64,000 nucleotides of DNA from Cryptomeria japonica (taxonomy: Eukaryota > Streptophyta > Pinopsida > Cupressales > Cupressaceae), in the NCBI RefSeq assembly GCF_030272615.1, contig NC_081412.1:689138083-689202082 (forward strand), written 5' to 3'. The translations under genes were made by a program, and so were the position numbers. The notes below the pieces were generated by a model. It was not told the DNA's origin and searched no databases. It saw only the letters and a program-made list of their open reading frames with translations. Below are positions 12,313 to 23,337 of the stretch, piece after piece (position 1 is the stretch's first letter; every line of letters begins with the position of its first letter).

Positions 12313-13084
12313 TGTTGGCATATGCACACTCCAATGAGACATTGTAGGTGATTGAAGGTTTTGTCATTGATGGCAACCTTACAATCCTATGACACCGACA
12401 TCAACAGATCACATTCTACACTAGCACTCAGACCACCGGCACCAAAACAGAGAAAGGAAGCATACCGGCACAGAGGCCGACAAGATTTTTGATATATTAT
12501 ATTTTGTCTATTATTGTAAAAACTTTGTAAGCCGACTTGGCAAGTTGTAAAATGACTCTTATATATAAGAGAGATCATTGTAGACATTTAGAAAGAGATA
12601 GAATGAAGAAATATTAGGCAGACCTATTATGCGAAATATAAGTTAAAGGTTTTATGTAAAGAACATAGCAAAAACCGGTACTGGATCTGGCATTATAGAT
12701 GCTATTGTAAAGCAATACAAGATATTGGATTTGTATAATCCACATTATAAGTCAGTGAGACTTCCCATTGAGTAGTGAGCTCTAGGCAATTGGCCTTCCT
12801 GTATGTGCAGACCTCTCTTGTAAGTAATATTCTCTTATTGGCCAGTAAGTGAATATTGTGGGTCACAAATCCCACCGAAGTTTTTCCCAGATCGAGTTTC
12901 CTCGTTAAAATATTGTGTTATGGTGTGTTTCTTATGTGGTTGCTTTCATTTCTGTTTATTGCATTATTTCTTGCATACCGATACACTATTATAATATGCT
13001 CTACATGTTTTAAATTAAGAAATTCTAATTACCGGTCAGATACTGATTCAACCCCCCCTCTCAGTATCTGTGGGAATCCTAACA
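12313..13084 (+). repeat. 5' LTR of pol-less element
   Basis: TGTTGGCATATG to GGAATCCTAACA. A TATA-like TTATATATAAGAGA lies at about 12559-12572, the likely promoter. It differs from the 3' LTR by scattered substitutions, several of them C to T or G to A, and lacks an 18-bp stretch that the 3' LTR has near 18205. The C tract near the end is also shorter. The divergence shows an old insertion. Confidence 0.93.
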
Positions 13085-13099
13085 ATCGGTATCAGAGCC
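13085..13099 (+). other. Primer binding site of pol-less element
   Basis: ATCGGTATCAGAGCC directly after the 5' LTR. GGTATCAGAGC matches the plant initiator methionine tRNA primer site used by many Copia elements, with one mismatch at the first base of the usual TGGTATCAGAGC. Confidence 0.85.
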
Positions 13100-13155
13100 T
13101 GGTCCTCTATTTTCAGAAGCCTTACAGCTTGAGGAAGATCTTTACATCGGTAAAG

Positions 13156-14311
13156 ATGGAAAATCTGATGAAGCAGCTAGAAGAAGCTCTCTCAGACTAT
13201 GATACAGAGATTGAAAAACATCAAACTTGAAGATGATCTAAAGGCAGCTCAGGATATCATTTAGGCACTTCAAGAGAATTTTACCATTGCAAGAAACAAG
13301 AGAAGAGAATTATGTGAAAAGATGCAAAATGAGAATGATGAAAAGGAATCACTTAATGATCAGATAAGCAAGCTGAAACTGGAGAACATAACAATGAAGA
13401 ATGAGATGCAAGACATGACCATGAGATTCTGCAAAGAAATTGAAGATAGTAAGAAGAATGAAGAAGAATTGACCAGAAGACTAAGTGATGCAGCAAATGA
13501 GAACACAAGACTTTGCTATGAAAATGACCTATTGAAGATAGATCTTATGCATACACAGAATTACTCAAATGAACTGATGAGACAGAAAGAGATCTTACAA
13601 AGATAACTGGATATTTCAAATTAACACAAAGACAAATTCAAGAAAAGCTCAGAAGAACTTGGTGACTTATTGAAGATTCAGAAACCTAATGGTGATACTT
13701 GTGGAATTGGCTTTGAAGCAGGAGAAAGCTCCGATACTGCAAACACTTAGGATCACAGCAAACCGGTAAGGCAACCTAATGCTTATAAATTCAATGAAAA
13801 ATGCTTTAACTGTAATAAGTACGGTCATAGAGAAAATCAATGTAGATCTAGAAATTATCAGAATATCAACACTCCCACCGGTCAATGTTCAAAATGCAAC
13901 AAAGTTGGTCACAACTCTAAAAATTGTAGAATGAATGTGAGATGCTATGTTTGTGGAAGATTTGGACACCTATCTAATCAATGTAGAACACAAACCGGCA
14001 TAGGCTATGGTAAAGCTATTCAAAAAAATAATGTGACTTGCTATGCATGTAACAAAATTGGACATATTGCAAAATTTTGTAGAAGCAAAGGATCACCGGC
14101 AAACAACAAAAGTTCTAGCTTGAAAGGGAAAGAAAAAGTTGAAGAGGTAAAACAAGAATTCTCAAAACAATGGATTAGAAAAGCTGATCTAAATGTTGGG
14201 AATACTCCTCCACCGGTAGAACCAATCAACACTCCACCGACAGAACAAAGTATTACTCCACCGGCAGGACATGGTAGTGCTCCACCAGCAGGAAGTTCTT
14301 CATCAAATTGA
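13156..14311 (+). pseudogene. gag: Gag-like protein with coiled coil and four zinc knuckles
   Basis: Starts MENLMKQLEEAL at 13156. A frame change near the 13228 stop leads into a long charged coiled-coil region (about 13230-13610: KLKLENITMKNEMQDM and similar). Four CCHC zinc knuckles follow: CFNCNKYGHRENQC at about 13809, CSKCNKVGHNSKNC at about 13887, CYVCGRFGHLSNQC at about 13943 and CYACNKIGHIAKFC at about 14039. The tail is rich in TPPP repeats. The N-terminal capsid domain of Copia gag is missing; most plant Copia gags have one or two knuckles, so four is unusual. Stops at 13262, 13604, 13622 and 13748 break it. Likely role was binding element RNA in particles built with a partner's capsid. 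Confidence 0.8.
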
Positions 14312-14618
14312 AGAAAGTTTCTTTGAGGGTTTGGCAATCTAATACACATGTGCTATTATTCCCTAGGTTAGAGATGAGAAGTTGGAAATTACTTCATTAC
14401 CGACAGACAACGTTAAGTGACTGCTTAACTGGCATGCATTAAATATGGTGGATGGAAAATAAACTTTATAAATTTGTGATTTTGGCTCCATTTCACTTCA
14501 CCAAGATTTCAAACATTCGAAGATCGCGAAATTTGCAGAGCTAAGGGAATTTGAGCAAAGAGGCAAGAACATTTCAAGCAATCAATCCACCCTAAGGCAG
14601 AAAAAGGTATTTATCATC
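14312..14618 (+). other. Spacer between gag-like gene and ORF2
   Basis: About 300 bp without a gene. It contains no splice or promoter signal that can be named with confidence. It ends just before the ATG of the second ORF. Confidence 0.4.
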
Positions 14619-17600
14619 ATGGCATCCACCTCTGCACTTGAATATATAGCAAACCCTACTGTAGTCGAGGTTATAAAATGCCCTAGGCCCATATTTCAAC
14701 TAGTTCCCGAGGTAGCAAAGAAAGATGACACTGTAGGTGCTTTTTCTCAAATTCCAAAAGGAGTTGTTTATGCTAAAGACCCTAGAATTTACATTCATTG
14801 CAACATAGAGGAATTAGGAGATGAAGAGATCAAAACAATTTATAAATCTGTCATATGTCATAATTTTGGAAATGTAAAACCGGAACATAAAATCATTGAA
14901 ACCCTAGGATTTACGGAAATCCTCTGCATTCCTGAATTTCCCAAGGATGTGATTAGGATAGTGTTAAGCAGGGTACATGGTGAATTTTTATGGTTAGATG
15001 CAATTCACAAAATTACCAAGGAAGCTGTGAAAGCTGTCATAGGGTTACCTTCCACCAGTAAAAGACCAGACAAGACTAAAAAGGTCTCAAATGACCTAGT
15101 AACTAAACTAGCTGGTGCAACATCAGACAGAAGGTCCTTGAGGGTAAATGATGTAACAGATATAAATGTGAGATTTGTTAGCATGATTTTAGGGTATAAA
15201 GCTACTCATGCAAATAGACTCAACTCAGTTTCAAGTTTATGCATTAAGAGTGCTTATGACATGATTACAGACAATGTGAAAATTGACATATGTGAATGGT
15301 TAAAAGATGAGTTAATTGACAACTTAGGCAAGATAAAGAAAGATAAGAAAGGAACTTTTAGGTTTGGTAATCTGCTTGTATGCTTGATGCTACACATAAC
15401 CAAATAGGTTCCCGGTATAGTCTATAAAGAACTTGGATTTGATATACCAGTAGGGAAATAGTTAATAGAACTATTGAATAACATGGGTGAAACAAGGACA
15501 AGAATATCCATGAATACTTTCAAGCACTTAAGGCCAAAATGAAGAAGAGAATTAGATTATCATAGAAGACTGTTGACAAGTACAAAGATAACATATGCTT
15601 TGTAATAAAAAAAGGATGAGATCTGGATGGAAGTAATCATCCCAAGGATAATTTGGGTAACAAAAATGGGTTATGAGACTGATGACCTTATCATTGAAAC
15701 ATATGCTAAGGCACTTCTTGGAGCACCCAGAGAACCAAAGGAAGAAGTATTTGGTAGTGCTGAAACCATAGAAAGTCAAATACAATCTCATAAAAGAGTG
15801 GAAAAGGTTGAGGCGGTTGTGAGGAGAGGTTCTAGACAGGCAAAGGCTATTAAAGAAGATGTGATGAAACAAACCAGTATCACTGAGGATGAGTTAGCAG
15901 CCCCACAGCCTAAAACTCACCTATCACTAGTAGGCACTTCTTCAGAGAATGAAATGCCTGTAACTTTCAAGAGAGTTGTAAGGAAAAGAGATCCTTCACC
16001 GGCAACCACACCCTCACCTAGGAGAACTAGACAGAAACAACAAGCAGTGAGATCTCCGGCTAGAAAGACTACACCAAAGAAGAAACTGACAACCAAGAAG
16101 AAGAAGAGAACAAAACAAAACATGGCCCCTCTTGACATATTGCTAAATGAAACTACAGAGGAAGGGAAACTAAAGAATATAGAGAAATTGTACGACACTC
16201 TGACAACATATGAAAAGAAACAAGTGGAAAATAGTGTTATTTTGCACATGGACATGTATAAGAAATTTTTGATGGAAGTGATAGATGAAGTACCAGATGA
16301 ATTGTTCAAAAGACCGGAAGCAAGAAGACAAGTTGTTGTAGAGCTTGATAAGAAAATCAAAATTGAAAAGTTACTTGTTGTTTACCCAGTAAACTCACCT
16401 AAGGAGATAGACGACTTAATTGCAGAAGCCAACCGGTTAGTATTCTCTACTGCACACCAACACATTGCTTTAATGGTTGGAAGAGTTAATGAGGTAACTG
16501 AAGAATTAAAAAATGCATGGGATAAATTCCTAGTTGAAAAAGAAAAATAGGAAGAGTACATGAGCCACAAACCTATAAAGGTATATCAGAAGGACAAGGA
16601 CAAGGGTAAAGGAAAATTTGGTGGACCTCCTAGTATCAAAGTAAAAGACAACTTACCCCCACCTCGTTTGATTACTCCACCGGTAACAACAACTACAGAA
16701 GATCAACCGACAGTTGAAAGTATGAATGTAGAGGATATAAATCCTAATCTTGAAGTCTTATACACAATAGATTTTGATACACAAAAGATCAACATTGTGG
16801 TAGATAAAGATACAACTGGTAAGACAGACATGGCTAGTGAGCCACCGGTAATTGAGCAAACTGATCAAACACAAGAGAAACCGACAGATGATAACACAGG
16901 AGAACAGATAGAGAAACAAGAAGAGCAAAAGGCTCTGGAAATGGAATAGGTATAGGAACAGATTCATGAGGAAATAGTACAACCGGCAATAGGAGAAGTA
17001 AAAAAACCATTGCTTAAGGAAATGCAAACACAAACAAACCTACCAGAGGTCACAACAAGCTTGGTTACTTCCTCCACCAGCGGAATTCAGAATGTTAGTT
17101 CATCATTAGCAGGCTATAAGTCAACTAATGTAACCGAAGTACTCTTAGATTCAATCAAAAGGATAACTGATTGTAGTTCACAAGCTTATAAAGCTATAGA
17201 TGACATAGTCCCAATTTTGAAGAGGCTAGCTCCTAACTACAATATAGACAATAAAGATTCATTAAGTCAAATTGATATTTTGTCCAAGTACATCACTGAG
17301 AACACAGTGACAATTGAGCAAGTAAAGGAAGAGGCATTAAAGGATAAGATGGAACTTGAAAAGCAAAAATTCTTTGAAAATCATATAAAGAAGTGTACAA
17401 TGGAATTTGACACACTTCTACCAGAACTATGCAACTTACTAAAAGAGTTCAAAACTTTGTATAGAGACATATGCAAAACAAACCTACTAACAGCTGATAT
17501 AGATAAGAAAATGAGCAAGGTACAAGATGAAATAATTAAACTTGCAGATAGTTTTGTTAACTCACCTGATACATTATTAGTTTTTGAACAGAAGATAACA

Positions 17601-17894
17601 AGTTTTGAGGAAGAGTTACTTAAGATAGGAAGAGAAAAGGAGAGAATAGTGGATAAGGCAAAGAATTTGAGACTAAGACTGAGTCCAAGATTGGACTGTC
17701 TAGCATTCATGCAAAAGGAAATATCTGAGGCACTTGTATAGGGATAGAGAACACTGGCAGAGCATATGCAACACCTCACCGGTACTGTTCAAAGAATAGA
17801 GATAGCAATAAGAGACAATAAGAAGTTTATGGAGAGTATAAACTTGATTTTGGTGGATCTATTCCAAATTGTAACTACCCAGTTACAAGGTTGA
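14619..17894 (+). pseudogene. Second long ORF of pol-less element, unknown function
   Basis: A single reading frame runs 1,091 codons from ATG at 14619 (MASTSALEYIANP) to TGA at 17892. It is interrupted by TAG at 15405, 15459, 16548, 16947, 16953, 17739 and 17745, TGA at 15537, and TAA at 15600 and 15603. Residues 1 to about 290 look globular (PRIYIHCNIEELGDEEIKTI, ITKEAVKAVIGLP) and resemble in style the helical host-like domains found in some plant transposon ORFs, but no family can be named. Residues about 450-510 are strongly basic (TPKKKLTTKKKKRTKQ). The rest is mostly charged helix, likely coiled coil (about 16150-16550 and 17290-17730). No protease, RT, RNase H or integrase motif is present. 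Continuity of frame over 3.3 kb shows it was translated in the active element. Confidence 0.78.
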
Positions 17895-18103
17895 GGCTAC
17901 AACTCTATTGACACCTTGACAACCTTTGTAATTGATGCCAAAGGGGGAGTAGTAGTATGAGAAAATAAGAGAAAATAACCGGTAGAAGAATTATCTACTC
18001 AGGGGGAGCATATCTTTTTTGTAACACATTTTTGGTAACATATTTTTGGATTACAGTTTTGGATACACTTTTGAATTTTCTCATGAGTGTTGCCATCAAT
18101 GCC
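17895..18103 (+). other. 3' untranslated region of pol-less element
   Basis: About 210 bp with two extra copies of a CAAAGGGGGAG-like tract (about 17940 and 18000), besides the one next to the LTR. These could be secondary polypurine tracts. Confidence 0.5.
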
Positions 18104-18115
18104 AAAGGGGGAGAT
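18104..18115 (+). other. Polypurine tract of pol-less element
   Basis: AAAGGGGGAGAT directly before the 3' LTR. The same tract is adjacent to the LTR of the - strand Copia element (41234-41245 on the other strand). Confidence 0.88.
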
Positions 18116-18907
18116 TGTTGGCATATGCACACTCCAATGAGACATTGTACATGATTGAAGGTTTTGTCATTGATGGCAATCTTACAATCCTATGGCACCA
18201 ACAAGGCATTACATCGGCATCAACAAATCACACTCTACACCGACACTCAGACCACCGACATTGGCACAGAGAAAGGAAGCATACCGACATAGAGGCCGAC
18301 AAGATTTTTGATATATTATATTTTTTCTATTATTGTAAAAACTTTGTAAGCCAACTTGGCAAGTTGTAAAATGACTCTTATATATAAGAGAGATCATTTT
18401 AGACATTTTGAAAGAGATAGAATGAAGAAATATTAGGCAGACCTATTATGCGAAATATAGGTTAAAGGTTTTATGTAAAGAACAGAGTAGAAATCGGTAC
18501 TGGATCTGGCATTATAGATGCTATTGTAAACCAATACAAGATATTGGATTTGTATAATCCACATTGTAAGTCAGTGAGACTTCCCATTGAGTAGTGAGCT
18601 CTAGGCAATTGGCCTTCCTGCATGTGCAGGCCCCTCTTGTAAGTAATATTCTCTTATTGGCCAGTAAGTGAATATTGTGGGTCACAAATCCCACCGAGGT
18701 TTTTTCGACACCGGGTTTCCTCGTTAAAATATTGTGTTATGGTGTGTTTCTTATGTGGTTGCTTTCATTTCTATTTATTGCATTATTTCTTGCATACCAG
18801 TACACTGTTATAATATGCTCTACATGTTTTAAATTAAGAAATTCTAATTACCGATCAGATACTGATTTACCCCCCCCCCCCTCTCAGTATCTATGGGAAT
18901 CCTAACA
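18116..18907 (+). repeat. 3' LTR of pol-less element
   Basis: TGTTGGCATATG to GGAATCCTAACA, followed by GTCAT. Same TATA-like region at about 18374-18387. It is 20 bp longer than the 5' copy, mostly through the 18-bp AACAAGGCATTACATCGG segment near 18205. Confidence 0.93.
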
Positions 18908-18912
18908 GTCAT
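18908..18912. repeat. GTCAT target-site duplication, right copy
   Basis: Exact copy of 12308-12312. It confirms that 12313-18907 is one insertion. Confidence 0.92.
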
Positions 18913-19515
18913 CCTGGGATTGGGTTGAAAGTCCTCACATAGATCATAAACCATTCAATCCTGACCCTTGTTGAGATTACTCAATCTCAACCATCCATTG
19001 CACCATTTTTCCTAAAAATAGAGCCCATTTCTTCATAATCTAGATCCTGAAAACTTGTATGCATTTACATTATAGTCATTTTTAGAGAGAGCATTTAGTA
19101 TAAATCAATCATATTCACTCTTTTGGTCTAAAATCAACACTAGCTAATTAGATAATCTCTTATTTTAGCTTTTGTTCACATTTACATAACATTTAGTTAA
19201 TCATCTTTCATCTTGAACCTCCATAAGGCATCCATAGCACAAAAAGCTGCTGAGAGCTACAGTAATTTGGAACTTGGAGGGGAGAGGAACAAGGGAGGAG
19301 GAGCTACAAGCATGGTGGAAGGCATTTGGAGATGTCTCCTTGCATTTATTTTCATAGTTAAATGCTTCATTATGTTTTTAGTGTCTCTCTTGGTATGCCT
19401 GCTTAGATTAGTCTTTGGTTGATTAACACTAACATTTCTCTTTGTTTCTTGTGCTTCTTATGTGTTATACGACCACAGGTTTTTGTCTAACATAATCCCA
19501 TTTTGCAGAGCATCA
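18913..19515 (+). repeat. 3' LTR of Ty3 element A, right part
   Basis: Continues the LTR after the insertion. Matches the solo LTR at 57166-58867: both have GAGAGCTACA, then TTGGAACTTGGAGGGGAGAGG or a close form, then AACAAGGGAGGAG, and both end TTTTGCAGAGCATCA. An AT-rich AAAAATAGAGCCC at about 19014-19027 may be the TATA region. The TSD partner is outside the window. Confidence 0.82.
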
Positions 19516-19810
19516 ATTAATATGTATTTAATTAAAGAACAATTTTAGATGTCTACAATAAAATTACAACATACGATTAATAAAATGTAAAAAAAAAAGG
19601 AAGTATTCACAACAAATCATAATTTGTATCCTTCCATATTATAAAGAGAATCTTTACTTTGAAAGCATTTCAAATTTGGGTATATCTCATAAGCATTTTA
19701 GGCCAATTGACAAAAAGAATCATATGCTCATAGAAGGCTCTACCCAAAAAGGCTTAAAAAATATTGAATATAACTCCAAGAAACATGCACCTTTAGGAAA
19801 AACAAAAAAA
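19516..19810. other. AT-rich relic DNA
   Basis: No gene or repeat boundary was recognised. It separates the Ty3 element from an L1 fragment. Confidence 0.4.
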
Positions 19811-20430
19811 CTAGGAAAGATGCTTGAGAGTTTCTAAATTTCCACAAAAAAAGGAAAAAAAGGGGATTAGAAACTTCCAAATGGATAAGAAATATCTAAT
19901 GGGGAGACCTTGGCATAGAAGATACCAAACAAAATGAGTCGACTTGGGCTCCACAAATGTGAACCAAATTGTTTGAAGCCTAAGACACCATTCAACCATT
20001 GCATAGCAGTGGACTAGAGATTCAAACTAGTACTGAGTTTTGAAACCATGGATAGGTTAGAAGAGAGCCAAGAATTTTCCTTAAACAACTTGTAGTTCTT
20101 GAAAGAAGTGTCAAGATACCATTTCCAATCCTTCCACCAAAGTTTGGTGTGATGGGTGAACTTTATAAACCATATCAAGAGGAATCAATTCGAGAATTTT
20201 ATGAAAAGATTCAAAGTACTCATCACCAAGCTCATCTTTAGCATTAATTTTTAGATAAGAAAAGTAGTTCTTAGTGGCTTTAGAGGAGACATGTAAAATA
20301 GTACAAATATCATACTTTTAAATCTTAAAATGTAAACCCAAGGTACATTGGCAAGGGATCAATTTTAGAAAATGATCATAGGAGACCATCAAAGGTGGGA
20401 TTGATACAAATATGTATAATTTCAATTTGT
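19811..20430 (-). pseudogene. L1 LINE ORF2 C-terminal (zf-RVT) fragment
   Basis: On the - strand the reading VEPKSTHFVWYLLCQGLP (about 19999-19890) matches the start of the zf-RVT domain found after the RT of plant L1 elements. Upstream on the same strand, KLWWKDWKWYLDTSF-like text (about 20150-20090) fits the same region. Several frameshifts and stops are present, so this is a dead fragment. Both edges are approximate. Confidence 0.55.
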
Positions 20431-21539
20431 TGTGCTCATTTATGTATCCTAGATCTAACCTTGCAAAATGTATAAATTCAATTTGTTGCACTCATGTGAT
20501 AAGTATCTATCTACTATACAATTTTTTGATAAATGTTGGAAGGGAACACATTCTCCTAGGTCAACCCCTATAAAACCTAGGCAAAAGATCAAAGACAACA
20601 AGCAAGCCTTCTAGAATGGTGTATGCAAATTTGTTACTCCTACTAGTAATGCATTGAATCAAAAGATTTAAATATGTATTTCTCCTTTATTGCTCTGTAT
20701 TGAGAGACGATGTATGAGAGTTGAGAGTTCTTTAGATGGATAAATGAATGCTAATGTACGGCTCTAAATACTATCATATAGCATCAAATGTTACAAAATA
20801 TGTACTTAGTTGGCTTAGGGTGGGAAAATAAAGGGCTAGTTGCCTAAAATTATAATTATAATTTTAAAAAGCTAGTAGTCAAGTCTATAATTGCAAGGTC
20901 AACCTTGTGACCAAAAAATCACCTTTGGTGAGCAAGTGCTCAAATCCAACTAGATATAAAATCTATCAAGACATGTGTATAGATGCATGTAATAGATGTA
21001 GGGCTCAAGTGAATGTACTAGAGCATGCATATATAAAGATAAAGTGGGGCTAAGTACATATGGATATGTGTGTATGGAGAAGAACAAAAGCCAATGGAAT
21101 GGGCTCTTCATACAAAATAACATCCTTTATTAATTATACTGAGAGATTTTCTATACTAATAGCAAGACATAAAATAAGTAAATAAAAATCAAAACACAAC
21201 CAACATATATTAAAAGTAAATAGAACTATAAAATTTAAATGTAATTAACATAATTACATATAAAAATAGTATATAGATTATAATCTAATTAATTTTAGTT
21301 AGTATCATTATTATCTATTTTTCAAATATAAAAACATCAAAATTTAAAAATATATATTAATGTCTACAAAGAAATTATTAAAATAACATGTAACTATAAA
21401 TATTTGTTACACTTTTCAAAGTTAAAACAAAATAAAAATGTTAGTAAATTAATAAATGATGACTTTCTAAAAGTGAAATTAAGAATCATATATTAAAAAC
21501 ATAATTCTAATTAAAAAAATGAATTATATATACACATAA
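20431..21539. other. AT-rich relic DNA, no gene seen
   Basis: No coding region, terminal repeat or tandem array was recognised on either strand. Confidence 0.4.
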
Positions 21540-22150
21540 ATTTACCTTGTGATGACCTTACATGAGCTTAAACCAATATTTTCTACCCTTCACATTTGTG
21601 TAATGATCACTACTCACTTATAATCTTTAAGGTTTTTCAATTAGGGATTCATAACTTATAATTAATATGAAAGCAAAACAACATCATCATCATTATTATT
21701 ATATCATGCCTTCATTGTACTCAATAAGATATTGGTTAATGCAAATCTTCGCCATTATTAATGATAAAGTTATTTAAATTTTTATATATTCCATATTGTA
21801 TTTGTAAAAGTGATTTTGTGGACTTCTAAAAAAAACCTGTGATAGATAATCTAGAATATGAAGACTTTTAGTTAGGTACCTCTTTGATAATGTCAAATCC
21901 TCCAAAGCTAATTTGATGGGGTGAACGGTCAGAAAATGACTTCTATTGATGGTGTTATTTCGTACAACTCTATGTGCTGTATTTTTATTGTTTCTTCAAT
22001 AAATTTTTCTTCCAATTTAAAAATGTTAATTTTAATATTATTTCTTAAATTTTTTTATAACATATTATTATAACATATTATGATTGAATCCTTTCTATTG
22101 AATCATTTTTCAATAGGTTATATTAGTGTAGAGGAAAAATACTTCGATAT
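21540..22150. repeat. Unidentified dispersed repeat, copy 1
   Basis: Diverged from the sequence at 29220-30330 in the same order: a CCCTTCACATTTGTGTA-like block, an ATTATTAATG block and a CTAGAATATGAAGACTTT block. The family and ends are unknown; no protein is visible. Confidence 0.45.
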
Positions 22151-22532
22151 ATGCATGCAATTACTAAATAATTAAGTTGTTGAAATTACTTATAAAAATG
22201 TAGAATAATAAATGTTTAAATAAATTAAATGTATGAAAAATTAGTTTTAATTTTTAATGTAATTATTTTTATATGTGTTTGACAATAATTTGTCAATGTC
22301 TTAATTTGTTTATTTGTTGTTGACTTATAAGTTTGATTGTACATTGTTTTGGGTCACTTTTGGTGGATGGAGAATAAATCTTAATAAAAAGAAATGATAA
22401 TGTGACTTACAAACTTAATCTAGTTGATTCTTACTATGAGCATCAAAATTTGAACTAAAGAAAAAGGAAATCAAATGTTTATCAATTTCCTAATTCAAAC
22501 TGATGCGAACCTCAACGTTGAATTTAAATGGA
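22151..22532. other. AT-rich relic DNA, no gene seen
   Basis: No coding region, tandem array or element terminus was recognised. Confidence 0.35.
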
Positions 22533-22860
22533 GGTTCAAACTGGGATTCTTCCCATAGTGTGTTAGTTAAGTGGTGGTTCTGTTGTGGCCACCAAGGTTC
22601 AAACCCTTGTTGGGTCATTGTGATAGAAGACTTGTGCCTTTGTTGATCCAATGTGCTCATGGGTTTGAACCTTAGCTTTGATGATTGGGGATGAGGTCCC
22701 CCATTTGTGACCTCACTAGTTTATAGCTCCAAATCAAAATTGTTTCACGTGGAGTCAAAGGGTGTGTCATGCTAGTGTCACCGATCACGTTAAAAAGTTT
22801 ACTAGGCACTATTTAAAAAAATGGAGGTTCAAACTAAGATACTCAACTAATGCAAGTGTC
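22533..22860 (+). repeat. Possible tRNA-derived SINE-like unit
   Basis: TAGTTAAGTGG at 22564-22574 looks like an RNA polymerase III A box and GGTTCAAACCC at 22596-22606 like a B box, 32 bp apart as in tRNA genes. The text after it (GGGTTTGAACC at about 22670) is a B box in the other direction. GGAGGTTCAAACT occurs at 22531 and again near 22822. It does not fold as a complete tRNA. Poly(A) or TSD ends were not found, so this is a candidate only. Confidence 0.4.
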
Positions 22861-22969
22861 AAATATGAACTCCATGACAAAGTGGATGTGCTCAAGTGGA
22901 TTTATAATTTGGTTGTTCAATGTATTTCATACGAAATCTTTGTAGCATATACTTATTGAAGCTTCTTCA

Positions 22970-23337
22970 TTTGATATTTTGGAGTGTACAAAATGAATGG
23001 TATTTAAATATTTTGATTGCAAAATAAAGGGTGAAGATTGAATGATTTAAATAAATGGATGAGATTTGAAAAAATGAATAATGGGATAAAAATGGAGGGT
23101 AATAAAATTTGCTCATTTAATTAAAAATATGAGATAGAAATTAAAGTAATTAATTAAATAATAAGATTATTTAAAGTGGAATGATGACGATTTAATAAAA
23201 TAAATATTTTATTAAATTTCATAGGATTGTTTTAGTATGATGGTGTCACTAAACTTAGCTCAAATACATGGTGATTTTGTTAAGAATGATGCTAAAAGGT
23301 GTCATTAGAAGTGATGACAAAATTTTAGGTATCTACA
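22970..23337 (-). repeat. Truncated LTR, Ty3-like, copy 1
   Basis: Read on the - strand it begins TGTAGATACCTAAAATTTTG at 23337, preceded by a purine-rich tract (TGAAAAGGGGAAAA, 23338-23351) that fits a polypurine tract. This start matches the LTRs at 24407 (+) and 28420 (-), which begin TGTAGACACC or a decayed form. Its far end was not found. Confidence 0.55.

Larger units (their letters stand above)
12313..18907 (+). mobile_element. Complete pol-less (non-autonomous) LTR retrotransposon
   Basis: Two long terminal repeats (772 and 792 bp) flank a 5.0 kb internal region. There is a primer binding site, a polypurine tract and a perfect 5-bp TSD (GTCAT), so the ends are secure. The interior encodes a gag-like coiled-coil and zinc-knuckle protein and a second long ORF. 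No protease, integrase, RT or RNase H motif was seen on either strand. LTR end sequence, initiator-Met-tRNA primer site and AAAGGGGGAGAT tract match Copia-type elements such as the one at 39902-44619. It must have moved with enzymes supplied in trans. It lies inside the 3' LTR of Ty3 element A, so it is younger than that element. Confidence 0.92.
1..19515 (+). mobile_element. Ty3 (Tat-lineage) LTR retrotransposon A, interrupted twice
   Basis: A decayed Ty3/Metaviridae-type element. Its order is gag, aspartic protease, reverse transcriptase, RNase H, a second RNase H, then integrase; the extra RNase H places it in the plant Tat lineage. The left LTR lies outside the window, so the element begins here inside its leader. 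A solo Copia-type LTR splits the leader and a 6.6 kb pol-less LTR element splits the 3' LTR. The right end is placed at the CA of a GCAGAGCATCA terminus, also found at the end of the related solo LTR at 57166-58867. The genes carry many stops and several frameshifts, so it is not autonomous now. The domain order is seen directly; the lineage name follows from family knowledge. Confidence 0.88.

Noticed and set aside
15917-16360. 147-residue Ser/Phe-rich frame on the - strand
   Set aside because: It is the antisense of the Lys/Glu-rich part of ORF2 in the pol-less element.
22560-22640. Complete tRNA gene
   Set aside because: A and B box-like motifs are present but no acceptor or anticodon stem can be formed.
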